From: Lutjanus erythropterus
Taxonomy: Eukaryota > Chordata > Actinopteri > Lutjaniformes > Lutjanidae
Direction of reading: 5' to 3'
Assembly: GCA_020091685.1 (NCBI GenBank)
Contig: CM034595.1
Location: forward strand, 7,215,132-7,279,131
Length of the DNA: 64,000 nt
Position 1 is the first letter of the stretch. The number at the start of each line of letters is the position of its first letter. Positions 37,585 to 50,500 of this stretch are shown one piece after another. Below the pieces are notes generated by a model. It made no database searches and was not told the DNA's origin. It was given only the letters and a program-made list of their open reading frames with translations. The translations under genes were made by a program, and so were the position numbers.

Positions 37585-38058
37585 CACTGTAAAAAGTAAA
37601 AAGTTGTGAAAACTCAAAATGTCAAGGCAACAGACTGCAAAGGATTTTTGGGTTTTGAGCCCAACTCAAATTCTTAAGGTTTGAAAAAGTTTTACCAACC
37701 ATTGCTCTTTTGTTGAGGTAACAAACTTAAAGCTTTCAACTTTAGAAACTCAAAACATTGTATTTTAACATTGTATGGAGTTAAGTCATTGAAGTAAAAG
37801 TAAACATTAAAGGTTTAATTTTTAAGGCACTAAAAAAGACAAAGCAGTTTCGCTTGTCACTGTAACTAAATTAAAATTTTTTTTTAGTTTCTAAAAGTCA
37901 AAGATTCAAGTTTATCTACAGAAGAGTACTTTATTTCAACACATTTTTTTTTTACATTTCAAAACTTAAGAGTTTGAGTTGGACTCAAAAGTCAAAAATC
38001 TATTGCAGCACATTGCCTTGAAATTCTAAATCTTCTCAACTATTTTTTTTTTACAGTG
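37585..38058. mobile_element. CACTGTAAAAA-type element, copy 3, full length
   Basis: It begins cactgtaaaaagtaaaaagt and ends ttttttttttacagtg. Inner inverted pair: gagcccaactcaaattctta and gagtttgagttggactcaaa. About 474 bp, no transposase. Confidence 0.8.
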
Positions 38059-38067
38059 TGTATATCC

Positions 38068-39130
38068 TTAGGCCTGGGCTAAGAGTTAACCTTGGGATAA
38101 TTTAGCCCCTTTTCACACAGATATTATTAGCCCAGGATTATAGGATTCGCACTGCATTTCTGCTAACCCTGGGTTAAATGTCTGTTGGATCAGTGACTGA
38201 TGTTTCCATTCTTGAATAAAGTCTGACTACTATTGAACAGTCTTTAGCCCTGTTTTGTTTAGTCCATTTTCAGGGTATTACCCCACAAACCTCCGGAGCA
38301 GGGCTTTTCACACTGTACTTAGCCCAGAGCTAAAAGCATTCTGAGGCGGCACTCAGAGAGAATCAGCTGCTGCGGTGATAACACAGATCTTCTCTTTCAT
38401 TTTGAACTGTGCGGGTGCTGAAAAAAACAATGCAGCAGCATGTGGCAGACAAATTTGAAGCAGAGTCAACTTTTGGGGAGACGCAAACCGATGTCCCGCC
38501 ATGGTGACCAATGGGGATCCGGCAATCAGATTCTCTCCACAGACATCCTGAAATATCGCTGAGAACGGGCGCTCCAGGCGGACTTCATGACGATACTCCA
38601 CAGCTGTGTTCTCGTTTGGTTCATTTCATGTACTCATGAAAGATGCTTTAATGTCTGGGTCTGGCTCGCAGGTTGTGATGCAAAATAGCGACACAGAGAA
38701 ACTTTGTGTCGATGTGTTTGAGAGAGAGGGAGAGAGACAGTGTGCAGCTGTGGCCACAACGCTGCACAATCCTGCGGCTCAACGCTGCAGCGCCTGATTC
38801 AGTCTGAATTCACCATTATTAGAACATTCTTAGCCCCAGGCTAAGAAAGCTTTCACACTGACACATTCCAAAGTGGGCTAACCTCGACTTTAGCCCAGGG
38901 CTCGCTGGCTTAGCTCTGGAGCAGGGTTAGCCACGAGTTTGTGGGGTTATCCACTGAAAATCAACTAAACGCCGGGCTAATAGGAGCCAGTGTGAAATGG
39001 GGCTATTGAAGAGTCACATCATTCTAGAGTGTAAATAGGAGGAGCTAAGAATGTGCTATGTGAAAAGCCCTAGCAGGGCAAGCAAGCCCTGGGCTAAAGT
39101 TGGGGTTAGTCCACTTTGGAGTGTGCCTGG
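38068..39130. mobile_element. about 1.06-kb fold-back element with long inverted arms and unique core
   Basis: The left arm (about 38070-38340) and right arm (about 38820-39130) are inverted copies built of repeated agccc/gggct motifs, such as ctgggctaa, ttttcacac and tattaccccacaaac versus gtttgtggggttat. The core (about 38340-38820) is different, GC-richer sequence with 82- and 63-codon ORFs that match nothing I know. Confidence 0.65.
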
Positions 39131-39315
39131 ATTGTACCACTGTCAAAGCTTTTTGGGGTCTATAACCGCTGTTTTGTCATTCTGTGTAGAGCTGCATCTG
39201 TAAAGCATGCCATATTCTGACCACATCACAATACTTCTTATATTTTCATGACACATTGTCCAGCAGTCTTATACTGAAAGTTATTATAAAAGTGTTGGTG
39301 AAACCAGAGAAAATT

Positions 39316-39430
39316 AGAGCTGCACGATTTGGTAAAAAAACAAAGTCAGATTGTGATTATTTTGACTGATACTGCAATTGCAACATGATTTGCAATTTTA
39401 GAGAAAACCATAATTTTGACATCATTATTC
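39316..39430. repeat. MITE remnant (gagctgcacgatttg type)
   Basis: gagctgcacgatttggtaaa and actgcaattgcaacatgatt are terminal motifs of a common fish hAT-like element. The right end is not found. Confidence 0.5.
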
Positions 39431-40489
39431 TTATTTTGATTGAAAATGTTAAAATGACGATGGTGTGATTTTTTGATTTTACAGGAATCTGTACCAAATG
39501 AAGATGTTTTTGTAAGTCTGATTTAAAGATAGGACATCTCTGCCTCACAACAATCATTAATCTAAAACTTTTTTGACACACATTTTGCACCTTGTGCATT
39601 TTGAAAAAAGCAGAAAGACATTTTGCAATTTCAAGAAAATGCAAAGAGGTTTGTGATTTGAATGAACAGGGTGGAAGCACTGTGTGAATATGTTTATGTT
39701 TCTCAGTTATATTGCCAACTTGTGTATTTTCTGTCAGAAAAAAAAATGTTTTGTGGGACGCTCAGCAGACCTTTTTCTCCTCTGTCTATCAAAGAGACAA
39801 GACAAGGGACTTGTTTACTCTGCAGCAGCCTCTGGTACACTCTGGATGTTGACTGGAATTGATTTTTTTGAGTAAATGTTGTGGAGCCCAGTTTGCCCGG
39901 ACAAACTACACTGGCATGCCAAATAAAGTGAAGTGCTGCCCCATTTCCAGCTCTGCCTCCTTCAGTGGACGTGGCTGATGAGAGTAGACTGAAGCTGAAC
40001 CTTTTTTCCCCAAAATTAGAAAAGCCGACGCACGATTCAACAGAGGATCATTTCCTGTCATTCCAAAAGGCAAGACTTCAGTTTGCTTCAAAGGAAGCAT
40101 GTGTCGGATCGTCTAATAGTGACTGAAAGTCCATTTCCAGGGAAAAAGAGGGTTTCAGGCAGTCATTCATTCTCATTTCAGACACTTTTTTACAAAGACT
40201 AGTTGGGTGCGCGGGTGCAGGTGTACAGTAAAAGTACCTGGGGTTTGAAATTCTCTCTCAAGCTTTCTTTCTTTCTTTGCACCACTGTTATCTGTTTTAT
40301 TCTCATTTGTTCTTGGACAGAGACCAGTGAGGCAGTGTGATGTAGCAGGGTGTTCACAATTTTACCTCCACATATGGTCAGATGATGAGTTCATGTGAAG
40401 CATACTGAGGCCTCTACTCTCACTGAGACAAGTGGACAAGGATTTTAAGGACTGGGTCTGTCCTCCAGTGTTTGGCAAAGAAAGCAGTT

Positions 40490-40807
40490 CTAGACTGATA
40501 TGTTTGTTTTCAGGTCCAATACAATAATCAGCAATCAATTACCAATAATTGATATTTGCAACCAATATACAGTACACTGCAGTAAAAATAAAATCTTTAT
40601 CGTGTACTTGAACATAACATTCAACCAATCAAATAGTGTTGTGGGCGGGACACTGAGTGAGATGGTGGCTGCAGAGAGGCAGCTGCATCAGAATTAGATT
40701 ATTGGCAATCTGATAGAAAAAACAAACCAATGCTGATTCCAATGACTGTGAAAACGCAGAAAATAGGAGCCAATGAACTGCAAGGCTGATAATCAGTTCA
40801 GCCCTAA
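40490..40807. repeat. degenerate MITE ending ataatcagttcagccctaaa
   Basis: The right terminus reads ataatcagttcagcccta, the complement of the tagggctga start seen in other elements here. The left terminus is diverged (agactgatatgtttg). Confidence 0.4.
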
Positions 40808-40815
40808 AGGAAAGC

Positions 40816-40821
40816 TTTATT
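40816..40821 (-). terminator. ascc3: candidate ascc3 polyadenylation signal
   Basis: AATAAA on the minus strand about 386 nt beyond the ascc3 stop. It is the first canonical hexamer I found downstream. The implied 3'UTR is short and free of obvious repeats. Confidence 0.45.
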
Positions 40822-41206
40822 TCATGGCCACATGTAAGATGGACAGCCTTGCTGGCCTGTCATCACATATTTGGTTTAGAAAAACAGACTGTGAAGGAGG
40901 CACCTTCTGAAGTTCTTGATGTAATTCAAGGTGAAATTAGGTTGAATCAATAAAACAAAAACATAAAATATGTTTTAACTGAACTTAAATATCAAGATCA
41001 TGTCTTTTCTACTTTGAAATAATCTCAACAGTCTCTTTCAGGCCTTCTATTTCATACTGATATTCAATAATAAGATCAATAATCAGTAGAAGAGGCACAA
41101 ATGTACCTTTTTATGCAGCAGAAGTACATAAAGGAAGCTAATGCAAAATAAATTCCAGCCCGTGACTGTAAAATGTTCTGTGGAATGATCTGATGGTCAT
41201 GGTTCC

Positions 41207-41354
41207 TCAGCTGAGGGACATGTTCGTCACTGAGTCGGACACCTCTGTGTTGACCTGAGCAGCGATGCTGGCAGGTGTGACGTTCAGGTGGATGTCGTAC
41301 TGCTGGTCCAGACCCAGGTAGCTGTCACTCATCAGGTACAGGGTGTAGATACAC
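41207..41354 (-). CDS. ascc3: ascc3 last coding exon
   Basis: 148 nt, completing Lys and then 48 codons and TGA. It contains CIYTLYLMSDSYLGLDQQYD and IHLNVTPASIAAQVNTEVSD, ending SLS. This is the usual ASCC3 tail. Confidence 0.97.
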
Positions 41355-44300
41355 CTGAAACCAGACAGAGGATGGAGGAGCTGTTAGAATATGAGCATGG
41401 ATACATAGAGACGCTCCTTTTGGTTAAACTCAAGCTGTCATTTTCTCTGGTCTCTGCGTAAACCATGCATGTTAGATGAATGATATGTGAAATAAAAACA
41501 AAAAAGATTCAGCATGTTCAAATTTAAGTTTGTCTATTCAGCTAAATATTTCTCTAAGGTATGGGTTCATCTAGGAGTGTTGGACAAAACCTCTCAGGTT
41601 GTCTCCTTGTCTATTTGCTCAGACCAGTGGTTCCTCCTCTACTTGTATCTAAGAAAAGCTGAGCCCCGCTCAGCCTGAACACACACGCACAGAAACACTA
41701 ACAGAGTATATGATTCATTCCAAAGCTTTACTGTCCAAAATAAATGTCAATTAAATTGTTACCATTCTTAGAACCTTTACCTTTGGTAAATGTCTCTGTT
41801 CTAAAACAATCTTCACATTTTTTCTTAGAACAATTTAGCATCGTTCTTACCAAAAGAACAATAATGATTCATTACCACAGAGAGGTCTCACACTCATGGC
41901 CTACAAAGTTTCCTACTATGTTTAATTGAGGACAAAGAAATGTCTCTTTTTAAATCGTTTCAGATGCAGACTTTTGTATAAACTGCAGGTTCATACAGGA
42001 GCTGGAAATCCTTCAAAACACTTGAATTTCGATGTTTTTGAGGTTTGAAAAGTGCTTGAAACTGCTTGAAATTGTAATCTCATTACTTTCATAATAAATT
42101 GCTGCCTGAATGAATTAGTTAGTTAACTTTTTAGATATAGAAATACAATAAGACATTTGCCTAACCAGACTGTCTAAGAAGTGATTAAATTAACCGATTA
42201 AACATGCATTCATTAATAACCAATTGATAGTCTAGAAATAATTGTGCTTCAGTTGACATTGTTTTGTCTGGTGGAGCCATTCATTGTATAAGGAAACTTA
42301 AAATTAAACTTTAAATAAGAAAAAAAGAGAAAAAAAAGTTCTTAACCAATAATTAAAGACAATGTACAAAATTCTCAACCCTAACAGGCAGCTATGTCTA
42401 CATTTTGAAACATGGAACTGTTGTGTTTTCCTTTAATTTGTCAGCCGTCTTTAGATTTCTATCACAAAACATAATGTTGGTTGATAATATCACACTAACA
42501 TCTGATTTAATGTGATGAAGAGGTGAAATAATCCTTTCATTTATCACAGCTGTAAGGTACTAGGAAAGCTTGAAAAGTGCAGTAGGAACCCTGAAATTGT
42601 GATTTTAGTTGACTTGTGTAAATCTAATTTTGAGGACCTCAAAACAGAAGCAGTCTTGGGGACCCTCTGTGACTTCTGGTGTCCCCCTACGGGGACCCGG
42701 ATCCCAGGATAGGAACCAATGGCTTAGACTACGGCTTTCATGGTAGCAGCCTTTCTCACATAGTTCTGCTCCATCAAACTGTCTGAAAACTTCTTTTTCT
42801 GTCATTTTACAACGTGGAAAAATATATTCACATTAACAGATGAGTAAAGTTTAGTTTTTAATTGTTTAATGAACTTTATTCGATAATTAAGTAATAATTG
42901 ACAATTAAATAAAAGAAAACTGTTAAAATGTAAATGTTGCCTTCAAGTAACATCATAGGCTCCAGAATAAACTGAATAAACTCATAAGCAGTGACAGAAC
43001 TAATGGTGGCAACATCCTGTCTGTCAGGAAAGACTGAAAACAAGAATTTAAATGTAACACAAATGATCAAACTGAAATGTGACTCACTGTCTTGTTTTGA
43101 GGAGGGTTCTTATAGTTTGGTTATCAGATCATTGATGTCAAGTTCACTGATCTTTAACACATTCAGTCTGCAGGCTGTTCCACAATGGTACAATGTTTAA
43201 TGTTTTATCATTTTAAATGGCATAAATTTTAAACTGGTGACATCAATACATTTTATTCAAATTTTAATCAATAACTCTCTTTTTTCATTCCTTACAATTG
43301 TGTTGCTTTAAGGTAATGCACCCTAAAATGTGCATGTGTGTATATGTGTATATGTGTATATGTGTACTTGGTACCAACTGACATCATAGCACGTACCACA
43401 GAGGGATGTGGAGTGTGTTACAGTTACTTACTTTCCAGTCTTCTCCGGTGTGTAAAAGGCCACAGACACAACAGTGCGGTTGCGCACGTATCCAACCCGC
43501 TTGACAGCCAGCAGCTCCCTGCGATCCACCTCCCCCACCACCACGAACCAGCCTTCATCCTTCGCTTTGGGGAAGCGGGGAGCCTGAGCCTTACTGTCCT
43601 GCTTCCTCTGAAATCACACACGTGAGGGGCCTTTATGTGATACATGTGGACAACACACGTTTAATATGAGACAAACCTGATTAACACTTGACAGGGAAAT
43701 CCAACACACACTGTACTGTGTTACACTAGAAAACACAACACAGCTGATAAAGCAGCCTGATTTATTATAGAAAATGAGTGTGTGTTGGTATATCACAGCT
43801 GTTCTTTTAAACTAACAGACCAAAGACCCAAAAGTAGCTTCTCTTCTTTGTAGTACTTTGCATGTGAGACAAAGATTTATGCAACAGTGCGCTGCAGTGT
43901 TCTTCCTGTGTGAAAAGGTTAGAGAGAGATTTTCACAAACTAGTCCCCCAACTTTATGTATGCACAATACTAAATCATTACAGTGAGCCTTAAAGTATCC
44001 ACACATCTGAGGACCAGTTTATCTTCCTCAGACAGACCTGCATCTGCAGGCAACATGCCAGCAACCTGAACAAAGAAAGCTGGATTAAAAAGACAAAAAA
44101 ACTGCAGCCTTAAAGGGTAATTTTGGTATTTTTCAACCTGGATACATGACCTCTAAAGGAGTCCAAAAACATAGGATGTATTTAAGTATACTGTTCCATA
44201 AAATGCTGATGTTCCCCTGTTAAAGACTAACTTTGGTACTTTTCAATTTGAGAGAAGACAGACATCTCTGTGGCTGATACCTCAAAAACTCTGCAACTCA

Positions 44301-47094
44301 CACCAAAACTATCTAGATGGATAAACAGCACAACAAACCAGGGGAAATATATGTTTTGTTTTTTGTTTTTTTTTTATTGTGGGGTGAACTGTCCCTTTAA
44401 AGAGTAATTTTTTTAACCAGAAATTGTAGAATTGCAGAATTTGGTGTTTGTTGTGTGTTAAAAATGTTTTTGTTTTTTTGGTTTAAGCATTAAGCATTAA
44501 ATTACTAAGTATATAAATGACAGCTGAGTGTGATGAAAGCTGAAACATGTCTGGTGTCACTCTGAGGCCAAAAATGACATTTTGGTCCCAAAGTTAAGAA
44601 ATCTACTTGCCCAGCTTTATTTGCCCAAGTACAAGTTGTTTTATTTTTTTGATTGTTTTTTTTTATTATTTAATTTTTAAAAATATATTTTTATCAAATA
44701 CCAAAGATTGAAGTTGATTGTCATGTTTAATCTGGGGCTGCAATTTCTGTAAAATGTCCAAAATAGTGAAAAATGCTGTTTTTCAAAGTTCACAGTGATG
44801 TTCTTAATTGTCTTGTTTTGTTCAACCCTAACCCAAAGATAGGAAATCTCCATGTCTGAGAGGCGGAAAACAACATTCTCTACCTTTTTTGCTAGAAGAA
44901 TGACTAAACCAATTAGCTGATTATCAAAATAGTTTCATTGTTTTTTACCACTTGCTCTGTCAGGAAAGAAGTTGCCAGATTTACTTGCCCAACATGGCAT
45001 TTTACTTTCCTCAGCAAGCCTTATTGTTGAGCCCTGGCATTATAAAACTTGAACCAACACACAGCACAGCAGTAAAGACTATGTTTGTTCAGCGTGTACC
45101 ATGGCAGAGACATATTCTTCAGGAAATACACATTTCTGCATAAGTAGTATTGGTAGTATTGCTGTTGGACACACTGACCCTCTGCTGGCCCTGGTTGATG
45201 CGTCTCAGGGACACCTGCAGGACGTACTCCTGGTCGGCGTGGACGTCCAGCCAGCTGCTGCCGTCCCTCAGGTTAGCCCCTGCTGCAGGCAGGGGACGCT
45301 CCGTCTGCTCCTGGCTGTCCTCCCACCAGCCCTTCACACTCATGTGCACATCCAGCACGGGGAGGTGACTGAGGAAGGACCACGCCTGAACACAGAGGAA
45401 CAAGACGGCGAAGAAAGACAGAGAACATCAGGAGGACATTCGTATCATTATCCAGGGCTTGTTTTGGGTGAACCAGAGATGAAACAGTATGAAAATTTCA
45501 TATCATGATAGTGACCAGAATTAATGAACAGTTATTAGTATCATTGTGAAATGTTTTTAATGTGCTGAAAATGTTCACTTCAACAAGTTTTATATTAAAA
45601 ACCTCTTAATGATTTTGGCCTCATTATAACATCATGTTTTCATTTATGTAAAACAACCCACCTTTCTGCTGCGTCTGGGAGACTGTTGCTAACTTTGACT
45701 GATGTTGGACAGTATTTACTGTCAGTGTTTTAAAGCAGGCTAATCAAACACAGTATTAATTCACTCATTCTTGAATACTGGGACAAAACTGTATTTTGAG
45801 AGGGTTTGGATTTTTACTCTTCAGTATTTTAAAAGATCAAACTCTTGGCAATTAAACATCATAACAGGTCAAAATTCTAGTGGTTAAATTTTCTTTAATT
45901 AAAAGTAAATGTCAGGAGTTGACAAAATTTTCCTTTTTGTTCATCTCACAGCATAGTTGTAGTGAGCAGCCATTTTATTTTTTAAAGTGTCTCAGAGTTC
46001 TCTTAATGTTAATCAAAATACACATTTTTAAACCATAATTCTTATTTAGCTTTGATTTAGAAGGACTACAGAGTTGACATGTTATGACTGAGACACATCT
46101 GATAGAAATATTAATTAAAGAATTTGTCCTGCCTTGTTTAAACCAGGAAATGAGACAGGGGTCCTTAGGGTATAGCTGACCCCTTTTATGCCTTATTAAA
46201 TCATGTTTTTGTAAAAATCTGATGGAGTTGACAGAAATCTGGGATGCAACTTTTAAGGCTCACCATTTTCATAAAAGAATTAACATTTAATTAAAAATGA
46301 TTATAATGGACTTTTATTAGTAGGTATTGATAGTTTAAGGTTTTGAAGGCTTTTAACACATTTTTAAATTGTTTGAAGTTGTGAATTCTTGTCTGGGACA
46401 AGTGTGTTTTGACAGAGAGCAAGTTTAGAAGTTGAAAAAATTAAAGCGAACCAAATCATTTTATAAGACATGCATTTCATATGTATAAATCAGTATACCT
46501 GATGAAGGTTGTTTGGACCGAAATGTTGGATATTTAATAAAAATAGAAAGCGAGACAGTGTGCGGGAGTTTTTTGCTGTTTTTCTTCAATATGTATAAAT
46601 CATTTAAAAAAATAAATTTTAATAAATTAGAGTGTTGGTATTAACAATTTTTGAAATTTCTTTGATAGGACATGATTTGTCCCTATTATCAAGAATAGGT
46701 AATTGGTAGATTCCCAGTAATTGTCTGAAATTAAACAGTGATTTATCATGAAACCAGTAATGGTTTCTTACTTACATTATAAATGAGACTCTAGACCTGT
46801 GACAATAGAACAGGACTGTACCAAACTCAGTTAAACTGAATAGAATTTGCACTCTGCCCTGTTCCTGAGTCGATTGCTGTTCCTCTGAGCCTGTAAATAT
46901 GCCTACTATGAAGAAAGAAAATGAGAGTTTTAAGAGGGGGTCTGTGTGAGATGGACAGATCTGTCTGCGACAGTACGGCCAGTCTTAGGCATCTCTAAAG
47001 TGGTTTTATGGAGAATTTAACAGTTGGTTCAACCCAAAAGCCACACCATGAGGAAGACATAAGACATAAAAAAGATGCACAGAGAGAAAAAAAA

Positions 47095-47151
<57 letters not shown>

Positions 47152-47512
47152 GCAGTGAGGGCTAGCAGGAGAAAAGCCTCTCTGATTCACCCGGCAAAAG
47201 CTATTTATGTGAGGATTACTCTCTCTGAGCAAGTCAGACAGGAACGCTGCTGCACATCTAATTATTTAATTAGAGAGGCCGCCACACCGTGGGGGGGTGG
47301 GGGCGGCGGGGGAGTAAAGGTGGGGAAGGAGGAAAGCGGGGACACTGATTGGGTGAAGCCATGGGGTCTGCCGCCGTGCCCGGACACTCTCATTACTGCT
47401 GCAATTAGCACTTAAATTGGAGCTGTAAACCCTATCAATGGAGCTGTAATTGGGGATCCTGGAGGTATCTGGGACCACAGTGGCAAGACTGCTCATGGCA
47501 CGTCACTGATAT

Positions 47513-47547
<35 letters not shown>

Positions 47548-50500
47548 TCTGCATGGGCCCATTCTGAAGATCATTTTTGTAAAATGTACAGTATTCAAGC
47601 TAGGGCCGACCCCTGAAAGTCCAACATGGGAAACAGTCCCAGACCTTTCAATCGACTTTGATTCTTTAAAGGGATAGTTCACCCAAAAAGGAAAATTCAG
47701 TCATTCTCTTCTCACCCTCATGCTGAATGAAGGTCACAGTCCACAAACACTGCTGGAGTTTCACAGGAAGTCAGCGCTGCAGAATCTCCCAAACAATGGA
47801 AGTGTTTGGGAGATTCTGCAATGCTGATTTTCTGTGAAACTCCAGCAGTTTTAGTGGGCTAGAAAACTAAACCCCACCTCCAAATGGTATGAGGGTGAGT
47901 CACTTTCATTTTGGGTGAACTATCCCTTAAAATCAAGCAGTAGGTTTTTGTTTTTCTCCAACTTTTTTTTTACCTACATATTTAATATCTTCAGGTGAAC
48001 TACCTCCATGTGAGTGCTGTCATAAACCACTTCAGGGTTTTCAATAGTGAAACAAGTTGTGAGGAATGAAACCAAAAGCGGACACTGTCAAATGTTACAT
48101 CTGAGGTGCATGTGAGTCTCAGTTCTAACAGCATGAGTTGTAACACGACTTAAACAGTTTTCATGGCAGATCAGCCGAGCTTTTTTTTTTTTTTTTAACA
48201 TTGATTTCATACCAGGAATGTGATCAGATAATCTATAACAGTGATTCCCAAAGTGTGGGCTGCAGACCACTGATGGACCATGAAGGCCCTGCAAGTGGAT
48301 CTTGAGAGGTCATGAAAATAAACAGATAAATAAAATGTTAACTTTTAACTTACCAGAAAATATTTATTAATTAATTTAAAAAAAAGGTAATCATAACTAA
48401 TAAAACAAGGAAAAGGGTTTCAAGCTATGTGTTATTCTTCATTATCTGACCTAGTTTAACAGTTGTTACACCGAATTTGATCATGCCACCAGAAGGCATC
48501 TTATATCTCATTATTGGTATGATTAGTCTTGTGTGTTGATCAGAGCTGTGATCAGAGTTTGAATAGGCCTCAGAAGATTTTCAGATTTCCCGTGCATTTT
48601 CTGTGGAACTCTAAAGTTTGGGAATGGCTGATCTATAACAGCTGTTCACAGAGACAGGGTCGAGACCCACAGGTGTGTCGCAGGGGATTTTGTTTGGGTC
48701 ATCAAATAACCAGAAGACTATGGTGAATGTGATGAGAGGAAAAATGAGACCCCATTAATTCTACACAAATGCATTCATGTTGTCTCATTTATGAAGTTGG
48801 CTAAAATGTCCTATATTGTTTTCTTGGTAAGAAGAAATAAAAACAATGAAATTGCCTGTTCACTCAGCCTAAATGCATTTATTTCTCATTTATAAAATAT
48901 TTAACAAGTGTTTGTTTTCAATAACACGCACCAAGATAATATAAGTTGATGTGAAAATGGTCAGGAACATTTATTTATGCACAAATGATCTCTTCCCAAG
49001 AGATAAAGCCTGTTGTGAACTGAGTCACATTAATTTGCCATTTTTAAAAAGTGGGTCCTCAGAAAAAAGTTTGGGAAACAGAGGTCTATAAAACATAATG
49101 ATACTATTAAAAATAACTGGATGTAACAGTTGGTGCATTTGTGTCCTCTCTCACTGGCAGTACATTGATTACACTTACACAGTTGATGAATTTGATTGAT
49201 GGAAGTCATGTGACTGATCACAGAGCAGCCTACTGGCCAACACAGTTTATGTTTTTTTGTTTAATGTAATTGTGCTCTGCTGCTGGTTGCACATGCTTTG
49301 GTGTTCCTCACAGAGCAGACTGAGCACGCTTGACGTGAAAAATAAGCTAACGGACAAAGAACAGATACCTGCAGACAGCAGTGTGGATTTTAGCCACAAA
49401 AAATACAAACACAACTTTATATACCAAAAAATACTCCTGATCTTTATTTTTACTTAATTTGTGCTAAACCGGTTTGCAGCCCATTTCCAGTCAGTTGTTA
49501 GCTCAGTAAGCACATATTAGCTTGGAGGACTAACCTGTCTTATTTACTACACTCAACAAAACTATAAATGCACCACTTTTGTTTTTGCACCCACTATTCA
49601 TGAGATGAATTCAAGAAATTAAGAAGAGCACTTGTCCTTTGCTAAGATAATCCATCCACCTGACACTGTAGAGATGCTGATTGAACCTAATAATTATGAC
49701 ACAAGTGTGCCTTCACCTGCTCACAATAAAAGGCCCTAAAGGCTCTAAAAAGTGCAGTTTGATCTTGAAAAAGGACATTTATTAGACTTTTTTCCCCCCC
49801 AGGTTGCTAAGTCATGACCTACTCTACTCTGTCTCTGATTGGCTAGTACATGTTGCCTTCTATGGTTCGGTCGATTAGGCAGTGTTCATTTTGTCAACAA
49901 AAATTTTGACTATAAGTATTCATTGATATCCTTTTATCTCATGACTGAATTGTAACAACAACTCAAATGAAAAAAAATATTAACAACAAAAATGACTCAA
50001 TGACACTGATGAATAAAGACAGAAAAAATGGCTCTGTTGGGCAGATAAATTCAGTTAGATCACAGTAATCAGCCATCTTAATTCAACAATTCAATCCAGC
50101 TCGCTTTAAATGTGTGTGCAGTTCACCAGCAGCCTGCCAGGTGGGAAGTAAAGTAAAAAATTAAAAAGAAAAGAAGGGAAAGGAAAAGAAAAAAGGAAAG
50201 AAAACAAAGGAGAAGAAAAGAAAGACAAGAGCCGACCTGTGAACACTTTTCTCTTATATTCAATAATATCGAATCAGAAATGATTTGTGCATTCATTCTG
50301 TATATGATATGAAAGACTGTCAGTCACAGGATAACATGAAACTAAATATTGACTAAAACTAAAACAAGATAAGATTAAAACTAAATTAAAAATTCTTGGC
50401 AAAATTAACACTGTAGTTACATTAGACATGAAGAGAGATTGGTTAGGGTTAGGGTAGGAACATTAGTCTCAGCCAATCAGAGACACAGTAGGGCAGGTCA

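Larger units (their letters stand above)
31320..40815. other. sim1-ascc3 intergenic region
   Basis: About 9.5 kb with no supported gene. Listed separately are MITE fragments, two microsatellites, one non-repetitive block at 33553-33880, dispersed repeat R1, a cluster of CACTGTAAAAA elements, and a 1-kb fold-back. 31450-32240 and 39440-40480 show nothing identifiable. Confidence 0.7.
43608..45178 (-). other. ascc3: ascc3 intron (between second- and third-last exons)
   Basis: No coding signal. It holds two MITE pieces (44255-44402 and 44725-44942). The rest is AT-rich. Confidence 0.7.

Noticed and set aside
47008..47415. 135-codon ORF with Cys-Val repeats
   Set aside because: It is the (GT)n tract in frame; the rest lies in a candidate non-coding island.
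50440..50460. ggttagggttaggg as an interstitial telomere
   Set aside because: Only two to three units, inside a transposon nest. Too short to mean a telomere relic.
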